NCBI RefSeq assembly: GCF_900142065.1
Contig: NZ_FSRJ01000004.1
Location: forward strand, 594,337 to 658,336
Source: Agromyces cerinus subsp. cerinus
Lineage (GTDB): Bacteria; Actinomycetota; Actinomycetes; Actinomycetales; Microbacteriaceae
Direction of reading: 5' to 3'
DNA length: 64,000 nucleotides
The position numbers and the translations under genes are program-made. Shown in pieces: positions 54,343 to 61,834 of the stretch (its first letter is position 1; every line of letters starts with the position of its first letter). The notes under the pieces were generated by a model, which made no database searches, had not been told where the DNA came from, and saw nothing but the letters and a program-made list of their open reading frames with translations.

Positions 54343-54879
54343 TCAGCAGGCGCAGCTGATGGCGCCGTCGACCACGGCGCCTCCGCCGAGTCCCGCCTCG
54401 GCGACGTTCGTGAGCGGGTCGGCCCCGAGCTGGGCCCGCCCATCGGCGGTGTCGTAGGCGAAGCCCTCGCGCACCCAGTACTCGAATCCGCCGAGCATCT
54501 CCTTGACAGGGTGGCCGAGCAGCGCGAACTCGAGTGCGGCGCGGGTCGATCCGTTGCAGCCCGGCCCCCAGCAGTAGACGACGACCGGTGCACCCGCCGG
54601 GATCAGCTCGGCCGCGTCGGCCGCGATGCGCCGCCCGGGCAGGTGCACGGCGCCGGGCACATGGCCCTGCGCCCAGGAGGCATCGCTTCGGGTGTCGACG
54701 AGCACGAAGCCGGGTTCGGCACCCGGCTCGGTGACCGCCAGCGCGGCCGCGACGTCAGAGACGTCGGCCTCGAACCCGAGGCGGCCCCGGAAGTGCGCGA
54801 TCGCCGCGTCACGGGTGGCGACGTGGGCGAAGAGTTCGGGTGAAGCTGTCGGCGGCGTGGCCGTGATCGTCTCGGTCAT
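54343..54879 (-). CDS. rhodanese-like domain protein
   Basis: A 178-residue single-domain rhodanese. The N-terminal CH2A-like region VLVDTRSDASWAQGHVPGAVHLPG is followed by the active-site loop VVVYCWGPGCNGSTRA near residue 107, with the catalytic Cys in YCWGPG. The product ends in Cys-Ala-Cys, which could bind metal or persulfide (speculative). Sulfur acceptor is unknown. An in-frame GTG at 54888 is an alternative start. Confidence 0.87.
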   Translation of the reverse strand: MTETITATPPTASPELFAHVATRDAAIAHFRGRLGFEADVSDVAAALAVTEPGAEPGFVLVDTRSDASWAQGHVPGAVHLPGRRIAADAAELIPAGAPVVVYCWGPGCNGSTRAALEFALLGHPVKEMLGGFEYWVREGFAYDTADGRAQLGADPLTNVAEAGLGGGAVVDGAISCAC

Positions 54880-54976
54880 GCTGTTCACCCTGCCACCCGA
54901 CCGCCGTCGAGGGCAGGGTAGATCACGCCGTCGTGGCGCGACATCCCGCCACGCGGGCGCCGGCCACGCGGCGGGA

Positions 54977-56245
54977 TCAGCCCGCGAAGAAGGCGGTCAC
55001 CGCGGCGCCGAGGGCGACGAGGTCGTCGACGTGTGCGAGCTCGCGCGACGAGTGCATCGAGAGCAGCGGCACGCCGACGTCGACCGTGCGGATGCCGAGT
55101 CGGGTCGCCGAGAGCGGACCGATGGTCGTTCCGCACGGGATCGAGTTGTTCGAGACGAACGGCTGCGTCGCAACGCCCGCCTGCCGGCACACCGATGCCC
55201 AGAAGCCCGTGCCCTCGGCGTCGCTCGCGTAGCGCTGGTTCGCGTTCAGCTTCAGCAGCGGCCCGCCGCCCAGCACCGGCCGATTCGCCGGGTCGTGCCG
55301 GTCGGGGTAGTTCGGGTGCACGGCGTGGCCCGCGTCGGAGGAGACGATCCAGGATGCCGCGTACGCACGCCGGCGCTCGATGTCGCCGGCCCCGAGGCCG
55401 GCGCCGATGCGCACGAGCACGTCGTCGAGGAACGGACCGCTCGCGCCCGAGCGCGACTCGGAACCGAGCTCCTCGTGGTCGAATGCGGCGAGCACGCTGA
55501 CGTGCGCGGCATCGCTCGGCGCTGCGAGCAGGGCGACGAGTCCGGCGTAGACGGAGCTCAGGTTGTCCATGCGGCCCGAGGCGAACAGCGCGTCATCGAG
55601 GCCGAACCGTGCGGGAGCCTGCGTGTCGGCGACGAGCACGTCGTGGCCGACGACCCGATCGGCCGCCACACCGGCGGAGGCCGCGAGCACGCCCAGGATG
55701 TCGCCCTCGGAGCCGGTGCCCCAGATGGGCTGCATGTGCCGCTGCTTGTCGAGGGTGAGCCCCTTGTTGACCTCGCGGTCGAGGTGGATCGCGAGCTGCG
55801 GGATGCGCAGCATCGGGGCCGTGCGCACGAGGTGCGCAGCGCCGTCGTCGGTGACGATACGGCCGGCGAGCTCGAGCTCGCGGTCGAGCCAGGAGTTCAG
55901 GAGCGGCCCGCCGTACACCTCGACGCCGGCCTGCAGCAGGCCCTCCGAGTTCGAGCTCGGGCGCGGCTTCAGCTTGAACGACGGCGAATCGGTGTGGGCG
56001 CCGAGCACGCGGAACGGCGTCGTGCCGTCGGCCCCCTCCGAAGCGACCCAGGCGATGACGGCGCCGTCGCGCACGACCACGCGGCGACCGCCGCCCGTGG
56101 GCCAATCGTCGCGCTCGTCGAGTCGGTCGAAGCCGGCCGCCTCGAGGCGGCGCGCGACCTCTTCGGCCGCGTGGTACGACGACGGGGAGGCGCGGACGAA
56201 CTCGGCGAAGTCGGCGATGTAGGCGTCGGTGCGTGATGCGGGCAT
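54977..56245 (-). CDS. apeB: M18-family aminopeptidase
   Basis: A 422-residue cytosolic zinc aminopeptidase (aspartyl/lysine aminopeptidase family). Metal ligands are in RVLGAHTDSPSFKLKP, FASGRMDNLSSVYAGL, AAFDHEELGSESRSGA, IVSSDAGHAVHPNYPDRHD and the C-terminal LLSMHSSRELAHVDD. It removes acidic N-terminal residues, typically as a dodecamer. TTGGAT-GGGGGG-ATG precedes it; the G-run could also act as ribosome site, so leaderless initiation is uncertain. Confidence 0.94.
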   Translation of the reverse strand: MPASRTDAYIADFAEFVRASPSSYHAAEEVARRLEAAGFDRLDERDDWPTGGGRRVVVRDGAVIAWVASEGADGTTPFRVLGAHTDSPSFKLKPRPSSNSEGLLQAGVEVYGGPLLNSWLDRELELAGRIVTDDGAAHLVRTAPMLRIPQLAIHLDREVNKGLTLDKQRHMQPIWGTGSEGDILGVLAASAGVAADRVVGHDVLVADTQAPARFGLDDALFASGRMDNLSSVYAGLVALLAAPSDAAHVSVLAAFDHEELGSESRSGASGPFLDDVLVRIGAGLGAGDIERRRAYAASWIVSSDAGHAVHPNYPDRHDPANRPVLGGGPLLKLNANQRYASDAEGTGFWASVCRQAGVATQPFVSNNSIPCGTTIGPLSATRLGIRTVDVGVPLLSMHSSRELAHVDDLVALGAAVTAFFAG

Positions 56246-56297
56246 CCCCCCATCCAACACCGCCGACGCCTCGGGGTCGAGTTCGCCGCTCGGGACG

Positions 56298-57230
56298 TCA
56301 GGCGAATCGCACGACGGCCTGCAGGCGCGAGCGCACTTCCATGACCTCGGTGCCGCCGAGGTGCGCCGATCCGGGCAGGCCTTCGCGCACCGCGCTCGCG
56401 AGGCGCGAGCGCCGCACGAGCGCGACCACGGCGCCGCGATTCGTGCCGCCGAGTTCGAGCGACTCCTCGGCGTGCTCGTCGGGCACGACGATGACGAGCG
56501 CCGTCGGCTTGACCTTGGCGGCGCGCCCGATCGACTTCGCCCGGGCGGCGAGCGCGCGCATCGGTCGCTCGCCGTCGAGTGCCGCGCCGACGAGCTCGCC
56601 GCGCTTCATGGCGACGGGTCCGCCCCAGTCCTCCGACTGGATCGCGAAGAGCCCGGTGGGCCCGAGCACGAGGTGGTCGAGCTTCGGCGGCAGGCCGTGG
56701 CCCGCGGCATCCGTCGCGACGTCGTGCCACACCGTGTAGGCGATGCCGAGCGTCGAGAGCGATCGGGCGCTCGCCTCCTCGGCGAGGGCGTCGGCGAGCA
56801 CGTGACGGATGTCGCGGGGCGCGCTCCGAACGAGCGCGGGATCGTAGGGGTCGGCGAGCGTCACGCCGCGACCGGCCCACTCCCGGATCAGCCCGAGATA
56901 GCGCTCGCGCGAGAGACCGCCGGGATGGCCGTAGGTGCGGGCGAGCGGCCGCGAGTCGCGACGCGGCCTCGGCGCCGCTGGAGCCCATGCCTCACGGTTC
57001 GGCGCGGGTGCCCCGCCTCGGGCTCCGCGGTCGAAGAGCGCCCTCGCATCGGGAGTGCCGACGAGTTCCCAAGCCAACTGCACGGCGTGGAAGCGCACGA
57101 CATCGCCGCCCGTGTCGGGATGGGCGCTTCGGAGCGCCCGCCGGTAGGCGAGCCGCAGCGTCGCGTCGTCCGCGTCGGACGCGACGCCGAGCACCTCGTA
57201 CGGTGAGGCGGAGAGCGGACTGTCGGGCAT
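56298..57230 (-). CDS. J-domain protein fused to NERD-like domain
   Basis: A 310-residue protein. The J-domain (residues 9-70: SPYEVLGVASDADDATLRLAYRRALRSAHPDTGG) has intact HPD at 37-39, so it may stimulate an Hsp70. A Pro/Arg linker leads to a nuclease-related (NERD) domain from about residue 180 (LDHLVLGPTGLFAIQSEDWGG), in which the usual catalytic E-x-K lysine appears replaced. ALVIVVPDEHAEESLELGG follows. It could target DnaK to nucleic acid (inference). Start is the first ATG before the J-domain. Confidence 0.82.
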   Translation of the reverse strand: MPDSPLSASPYEVLGVASDADDATLRLAYRRALRSAHPDTGGDVVRFHAVQLAWELVGTPDARALFDRGARGGAPAPNREAWAPAAPRPRRDSRPLARTYGHPGGLSRERYLGLIREWAGRGVTLADPYDPALVRSAPRDIRHVLADALAEEASARSLSTLGIAYTVWHDVATDAAGHGLPPKLDHLVLGPTGLFAIQSEDWGGPVAMKRGELVGAALDGERPMRALAARAKSIGRAAKVKPTALVIVVPDEHAEESLELGGTNRGAVVALVRRSRLASAVREGLPGSAHLGGTEVMEVRSRLQAVVRFA

Positions 57231-57287
57231 GGGCTCGCTTTCGAATGTGCGACCACGAGAATACCGCGGTGCGGCTGTACGCGGGTC

Positions 57288-57293
57288 TAGACT
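57288..57293 (+). promoter_or_regulatory. -10 upstream of the uORF/DUF1761 unit
   Basis: TAGACT predicts a transcript start near 57300 and a leader of about 150 nt holding two short ORFs before the DUF1761 start. Confidence 0.4.
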
Positions 57294-57334
57294 GCCGACC
57301 ACAGGGGCCCGAGCGGGTCACAGGAGAGGCAGAG

Positions 57335-57391
57335 ATGCTGATCGACGTGAAGTTTGCAGTGACCGAGCCCGTGACTCGCAGGAGAAGCTGA
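57335..57391 (+). CDS. upstream ORF 1 (18 codons), possible leader peptide
   Basis: MLIDVKFAVTEPVTRRRS, preceded by AGGAGAGGCAGAG as a ribosome site. Its stop is separated from the next ATG by one base. It lies within a 58-bp tandem repeat. Confidence 0.4.
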   Translation: MLIDVKFAVTEPVTRRRS

Positions 57392-57392
57392 G

Positions 57393-57449
57393 ATGCTCGT
57401 CGACGTGAAGTTTGCAGTGACCGAGCCCGTGACTCGCAGGAGAAGCTGA
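57393..57449 (+). CDS. upstream ORF 2 (18 codons), possible leader peptide
   Basis: MLVDVKFAVTEPVTRRRS, a near copy of ORF 1 with its own AGGAG 8 nt upstream. Its TGA lies one base before the ATG of the DUF1761 gene, allowing reinitiation. Confidence 0.45.
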   Translation: MLVDVKFAVTEPVTRRRS

Positions 57450-57450
57450 G

Positions 57451-57879
57451 ATGCTCGTCGACGTGAACTACTGGGCCGTGATCGTCGCGACGCTGTCGAC
57501 GATGCTCGTGGGATCGATCTGGTACACGCCGAAGGTGTTCGGCAACTATTGGATGCGGGTCGCGAAGGTCGATGACTCCGGCGAGCGCGGAGCCGTCGGC
57601 CCGATCCTCACGACGCTCGTCGTGAGCTTCATCTCCGCCTGGGTGCTCGCGATCGCGACCCAGGTCGCGTGGACTGCGCTCGGCGGCAACTACCTGCTCA
57701 TGGCGATCACGACGGGACTCATGCTGTGGGCGGGGTTCACCGCCGCGCGCTTCATCACGCACGACGTGTTCGAAGGCCGGCCGCCGGGCCTCACGATCCT
57801 GAACATCGGGCACGAGTTCGTGACCGTGGTCGTGATGGCGCTCATCATCGGCGTCTGGCCGCCCGCCGGCACCGTCTGA
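57451..57879 (+). CDS. DUF1761-family membrane protein
   Basis: A 142-residue four-TM protein beginning MLVDVNYWAVIVATLSTMLVGSIWYTPKVFGNYWM, the DUF1761 signature. It continues with TTLVVSFISAWVLA and TTGLMLWAGFTAARFITHDVFEGRPPGLTILN. Function is unknown. AGGAG 8 nt upstream supports the start. The first six residues match the two uORF peptides because of the tandem DNA repeat, so its expression may depend on uORF translation. Confidence 0.88.
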   Translation: MLVDVNYWAVIVATLSTMLVGSIWYTPKVFGNYWMRVAKVDDSGERGAVGPILTTLVVSFISAWVLAIATQVAWTALGGNYLLMAITTGLMLWAGFTAARFITHDVFEGRPPGLTILNIGHEFVTVVVMALIIGVWPPAGTV

Positions 57880-57919
57880 CGAGACCCGCGTCGACGCCTC
57901 CCGTCGACACCCGCGCGCC

Positions 57920-59608
57920 TCAGTCGGTGAAACGCAGCATGCCGTCGTCGACGAGCGTGCGAACCGCCGGCAGCAGCTCGGCCGCGAGCGCCGGCTCGTC
58001 GACCTCGAGCAACTGGGCGAGCGCCGACACGATCGCGCCGATCGACAACTCGCCGTCGCTCGCCCCGACGAGGGCGGCGAGCCCGGTGTCGAGACTGATC
58101 GCGCGTCCGAATCCGCTGCCCTGCCGCAGCAGCATCGCGGTCGGATCGTCGTCGCCCGGCCAGTAGTGCCGCTCCTCGGTGACGTCGCCGGCGGTCGTGA
58201 GCCGTGTCGCGGCGAGCGCGGCGTCGTCGAGCCCGGCCTGGCGGTCGTGTTCGGCGAGGCATTCGGCCAGGTGCGCGCCGAGCCCGGCCTCGTTGGAGCC
58301 GAGCGGCCCGTGCAGGCGCTCCAGTCGAGCGAGTCGGCCGGCACCCGTCGCCGTCGCCGTCGAGTCATCGGATGCCGCGGCATCCGTTCGTCGCAGCAGC
58401 ACGTAGCCGAAGCCCACCTGCTCGACCCCGCGAGCGGCGAAGTCGTCGAGCCAGGCGTCGTAGAGCCGGTCGAACTCGGCGGTTCCGGGCCTCGTGCCGC
58501 CGTCGCGGATCCACGTCTCCGCGTACTCGGTGACGTGCTGCACCTCGCGTTCGATCACCCAGTGCTCGAGCGCGGCGGCCCAGTCGCCGACGCGTTCGAG
58601 ACCATCGGAGGCGCCCGCGGAGGTCCCGTCGGATGCGCCACCGGATGCGCCGTCGCCGCGGTACTCCCAGTTGCCGAGCAACTGGGCGACGCCCCCTGGC
58701 TCGAGATGGTCGTGGGTCCCGCGGATCACCGCTTCGACGAGCGCGTCGCCCACCATGCCGCCGTCGCGGTAGTCGTACTCGGGCACGCCCGCGACGCGCG
58801 GAGTGATGACGAACGGCGGGTTCGAGACGATGCGGTCGAACCGCTCCCCCGCGACGGGTTCGAAGAGGCTGCCGAGCCGGAGCTCGACCCCGGCGATGCC
58901 GTTCAGCACGAGGTTCAGCCGTGCGATCTCGAGCGCCCGCTCGGAGATGTCGGTCGCGACGATCCGCTCGGCGAACCGGGAGGCGTGCATGGCCTGGATC
59001 CCACAGCCGGTGCCGAGGTCGAGCACGCGCCGGGCGGGCGTCGGCAGCATCAGGCCCGAGAGCGTCATCGACGCGCCCCCGACGCCGAGCACGTGATGCT
59101 CGCCGAGGGCGTGCCCGAGGGTGAGCTCGCCGAGGTCGGAGAGGATCCACCACTCGCCGCGTCCGTGCGCGTCGGTGAAGGCGTACGGCCGAAGATCGAG
59201 CCGAGCGCGAACGGATGCCTCGCTGCCCGAGCCGCGGTCCTCGCCGGTCTCGCCGTCCTCGCCGGTCTCACTCACCAGCCCGAGCTCGACGGCACCGCCG
59301 ACTCCGAGTCCGACGAGCGCCTCGCCGAGCTCGCCGCGAGGCACGGGAACCCCGAGCACGAAGAGTTCGGCGAGCGTCGCGAGACCGGCGGATGCCCCGT
59401 GCCCCCGCCTGCGGGCGTCGAGCACCCGCCGCGCCGGCACGCGCTCTCCCCGATGCAGGGCCGCTGCGGCGTCGTCCCCCCACAACGCCTCGAGTGCCGC
59501 GACCGTGAAGTCCGCGGCGACGAGGTCGGCGCGGAGCAGTCCCAGGAGTTCGTCGACTCGAGCCTCATCGGCGATGGTGAGGGGCGACGGTTTCGGCTCG
59601 GTGCTCAT
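57920..59608 (-). CDS. SAM-dependent methyltransferase, N5-glutamine/HemK-like core
   Basis: A 562-residue protein. An N-terminal helical region (about residues 1-160) with an acidic GETGED repeat is followed by a class I methyltransferase core: motif I VLDLGTGCGIQAMHASRF near 193 and SNPPFVI near 258, the NPPF type used for N-methylation of amides or amines. A C-terminal winged-helix-like region follows. An internal Ser/Gly/Asp repeat interrupts the core near residue 320. This long architecture is common in actinobacteria; substrate is unknown. TTGAAT-N6-ATG hints at leaderless initiation. Confidence 0.85.
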   Translation of the reverse strand: MSTEPKPSPLTIADEARVDELLGLLRADLVAADFTVAALEALWGDDAAAALHRGERVPARRVLDARRRGHGASAGLATLAELFVLGVPVPRGELGEALVGLGVGGAVELGLVSETGEDGETGEDRGSGSEASVRARLDLRPYAFTDAHGRGEWWILSDLGELTLGHALGEHHVLGVGGASMTLSGLMLPTPARRVLDLGTGCGIQAMHASRFAERIVATDISERALEIARLNLVLNGIAGVELRLGSLFEPVAGERFDRIVSNPPFVITPRVAGVPEYDYRDGGMVGDALVEAVIRGTHDHLEPGGVAQLLGNWEYRGDGASGGASDGTSAGASDGLERVGDWAAALEHWVIEREVQHVTEYAETWIRDGGTRPGTAEFDRLYDAWLDDFAARGVEQVGFGYVLLRRTDAAASDDSTATATGAGRLARLERLHGPLGSNEAGLGAHLAECLAEHDRQAGLDDAALAATRLTTAGDVTEERHYWPGDDDPTAMLLRQGSGFGRAISLDTGLAALVGASDGELSIGAIVSALAQLLEVDEPALAAELLPAVRTLVDDGMLRFTD

Positions 59609-59645
59609 CCGACCATTCAAGCGCACCCGCGCCACTGCGGTTCGA

Positions 59646-60206
59646 TCAGCGGGTCGCGAGCTCGAGCACGAGCGGGAACGGGCCGAAGCCGTCGTCGATC
59701 GTGAGATGCCCGCCGCCCTGCACGGTGACGTGCTCGGCCCCGAGCGGCTCGGCGAACACCCGGGCCGCCCCTTCGGGGCAGTACGGATCGGCGTCGCCCG
59801 CGACCACGATCACGTGCTCCGCGGCGGCATGCACCGGATCGCCGCCGAGCACGAACCCTGCGACCTGGGGGATGCTCTGGAGCACCGGGTCCGAGACCGG
59901 GGCGACGAGCAGCAGGCGATGCGCCGCGGCATCCGTTCGCCCCGCCGCCGCCCGCCGGGCGGCGAAGACGAGCCAGGCCGCGCAGGCGAGACTGTGACAG
60001 ACGACGGTCAGCGAAGCGGGCTCGGTTCCGACCAGTTGGGATTCGATCGCGGTGATCCAGTCGTCGAGCTCCGGGTCGTCGGGCTCGGGCAGCTGCGGGT
60101 AGCGAACGGATGCCCCGCGCCCATCGAGTTCGGAGGCGAGCCAGTGCTCCCAGTGCCCTTCGGGGCGCCGGTTCTCGTAGCCGTGCAGGATCAGGTACTG
60201 CGTCAA
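59646..60206 (-). CDS. RBBP9/YdeN-type alpha/beta hydrolase
   Basis: A 186-residue serine hydrolase. QYLILHGYENRRPEGHWEHWLASEL opens the family pattern, TVVCHSLACAAWL holds the nucleophile near residue 70, AGDADPYCP the acid and GGGHLT the His. TTG 60206 is preferred because GGAGGAG lies about 6-9 nt upstream and the domain starts at once. ATG 60257 would add 17 residues unlike the family. Substrate is unknown. Confidence 0.82.
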   Translation of the reverse strand: MTQYLILHGYENRRPEGHWEHWLASELDGRGASVRYPQLPEPDDPELDDWITAIESQLVGTEPASLTVVCHSLACAAWLVFAARRAAAGRTDAAAHRLLLVAPVSDPVLQSIPQVAGFVLGGDPVHAAAEHVIVVAGDADPYCPEGAARVFAEPLGAEHVTVQGGGHLTIDDGFGPFPLVLELATR

Positions 60207-60400
60207 CTCGCGCTCCTCCAGGTTCGGCCGGCGTGGCAGCGCGGCAGCGCGCACCATTCAATCAGCTGACCGCCGCGACCACGGTGTCGACCGTCATCGA
60301 TTCGTCATCTGGAAGACACGTCGGATTGCGCTCTGTAACCCGCCCGTCACACGGTGCGTTTAGCGTTGATTACGATCAAGACGAGCGAGGGGAGGCGCGC

Positions 60401-60733
60401 ATGGCAGAGTCGACGACACTCGAGCGGCTGCGTCAAGATGCACGTGACGAGCTCTCCGCGCTCATCGAACTCCGATGCCGGCTCGGCGAAGACCCGTGGG
60501 TGTTCCTGCCCGACCTCCCGTCGGTCGACGAACAGGTCGTCGCGACGCTGCGTGAAGACCGGCTCCACTCCGAGCGCTGGCGCACCGTGCGGGCGCGTGC
60601 CTACCACCCGGCCGCTCGCGAGGGCGACGTCGCGAAGTTCGAGTACGAGCTGTTGCGCGAGATCGCCCTCGAGCACCCCGAGCTCAGCTCTGCGGTGTGG
60701 TTGGTGCTCGACCGGATTCCGTCGCGTTGGTGA
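60401..60733 (+). CDS. unknown small soluble protein
   Basis: A 110-residue acidic/basic helical protein I do not recognise (TLERLRQDARDELSALIELRCRLGEDPWVFLPDLPSVDEQVV). It has no membrane segment and one Cys. GGGGAGG upstream and a TAGCGT -10 at 60361-60366 indicate a real leadered gene. Its 3' end overlaps the convergent pnuC by 50 nt, so the two transcripts are antisense there. Confidence 0.7.
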   Translation: MAESTTLERLRQDARDELSALIELRCRLGEDPWVFLPDLPSVDEQVVATLREDRLHSERWRTVRARAYHPAAREGDVAKFEYELLREIALEHPELSSAVWLVLDRIPSRW

Positions 60734-61367
60734 CCCGCTGCACGCGCATCCAGGTGATGAAGCCGAAGATCGTGAAGAGTCCGTAGAAGACGTAGAGCAG
60801 CGCCGAGGCGTAGTAGCCGGCGCTGATGAGCAGCGGCACGCCCACGATGTCGACGGCGACCCAGATCAGCCAGAACTCGGTCCATCCCTTCGCCATGCCC
60901 CAGGTGGCGAGCAGTGAGCCCATGAAGATCCACGCATCCGCCCAGACCGGCTCGAAGGAGCCGAGGGCGCGGAAGATCGGGGTCAGCACGAGCGTGCCGC
61001 CGACGAGCGCGACCCCGAGCAGGATGCGGGCGCGTGCACTGGCCCACTTCGGCTCCACCGCGGAGTCGCTCACGTGCCGGTGCTGCGACCAACGCACCCA
61101 GCCGTAGATCGAGACGGCGATGAACATGAGCTGACGCCCGGCCTGCCCGAGCAGGTTCACGGGGTTCGGCGTCTCGAAGAGCGCGCCCATGAAGACCGTG
61201 AAGAGCAGCGCGTTGCCGACGATGCCGACGGGCCACGCCCAGACCTTGCGCCGGAGTCCGCCGAGTGCGCTCGCGAGTCCGAACCCGTTGCCGACGATCT
61301 CGCGCCAGAGGATGACCTGGTCGCCGATCACGAGCTGGGCGTCGAAGAGCCACTCGATCGGGTTCAT
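60684..61367 (-). CDS. pnuC: nicotinamide riboside transporter PnuC, copy 2
   Basis: A 227-residue seven-TM PnuC paralogue, diverged from copy 1. Motifs are VWAWPVGIVGNALLFTVFMGALFE, RQLMFIAVSIYGWVRWSQH and TEFWLIWVAVDIVGVPLLISAGYYASALLY, with the conserved Trp and Asp. The longer loop between spans may reflect another vitamin-like substrate. The ATG overlaps the DUF3054 stop by 4 nt. No nadR lies nearby. Confidence 0.9.
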   Translation of the reverse strand: MNPIEWLFDAQLVIGDQVILWREIVGNGFGLASALGGLRRKVWAWPVGIVGNALLFTVFMGALFETPNPVNLLGQAGRQLMFIAVSIYGWVRWSQHRHVSDSAVEPKWASARARILLGVALVGGTLVLTPIFRALGSFEPVWADAWIFMGSLLATWGMAKGWTEFWLIWVAVDIVGVPLLISAGYYASALLYVFYGLFTIFGFITWMRVQRVTNATESGRAPTTPQS

Positions 61368-61783
61368 GCCGGTTCGGTTCGCGGTGCGTCGGTGGTGCGA
61401 GCCCGGCCGCGGCGGGTCGCGAGCAGCGCGACGAGTCGCCAGCCGAGCAGGAACGCGGCGAGTGTCAGCGTCGCGACGACGATGAACGCGAACTGCGTCC
61501 CCTGACCGCTCACGACGCGCAGCAGCATGCCGCCGATCACGGTCACCGCCCACACGATGACACCGGTCGGCCAGACGGCGAGCGGATGCCGCCATGCTCG
61601 CGCCGCGAGCCAGCCCACGACGAGTGCGGCGAGGAACGGCCACGCAGTGACCGCGATGCCCGCGAGATCGAGCCCCTCCGCATGACTGCGTCGACCGATC
61701 AGCACGAAGACGACCACGAGCACGGCGTCGAGCACCGCCGCGATCGCGATCGTGCCGGGTCGGTGGTTCGCGGGATGCGTCAT
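61364..61783 (-). CDS. DUF3054-family membrane protein
   Basis: A 139-residue four-TM protein: AIAAVLDAVLVVVFVLIGRRSHAEG at the start and AWPFLAALVVGWLAARAWRHPLAVWPTGVIVWAVTVIGGMLLR, typical of DUF3054. Function is unknown. TACGAT lies 6 nt before the ATG. Coupling with pnuC suggests the two are co-expressed. Confidence 0.87.
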   Translation of the reverse strand: MTHPANHRPGTIAIAAVLDAVLVVVFVLIGRRSHAEGLDLAGIAVTAWPFLAALVVGWLAARAWRHPLAVWPTGVIVWAVTVIGGMLLRVVSGQGTQFAFIVVATLTLAAFLLGWRLVALLATRRGRARTTDAPRTEPA

Positions 61784-61789
61784 GCTCTC

Positions 61790-61795
61790 ATCGTA
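61790..61795 (-). promoter_or_regulatory. -10 of leaderless DUF3054 gene
   Basis: TACGAT-N6-ATG 61783. Confidence 0.45.
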
Positions 61796-61834
61796 CGGAT
61801 CCCGGAGTTCCCGTGCGCACCCTGCGCGCCGGCC

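Larger units (their letters stand above)
57335..57450 (+). repeat. 58-bp tandem direct repeat, two copies
   Basis: Units start at 57335 and 57393 and differ only at one codon near the start (CTGATC vs CTCGTC). The first 18 bases recur a third time as the start of the DUF1761 gene. A diverged half copy precedes unit 1. Confidence 0.9.
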
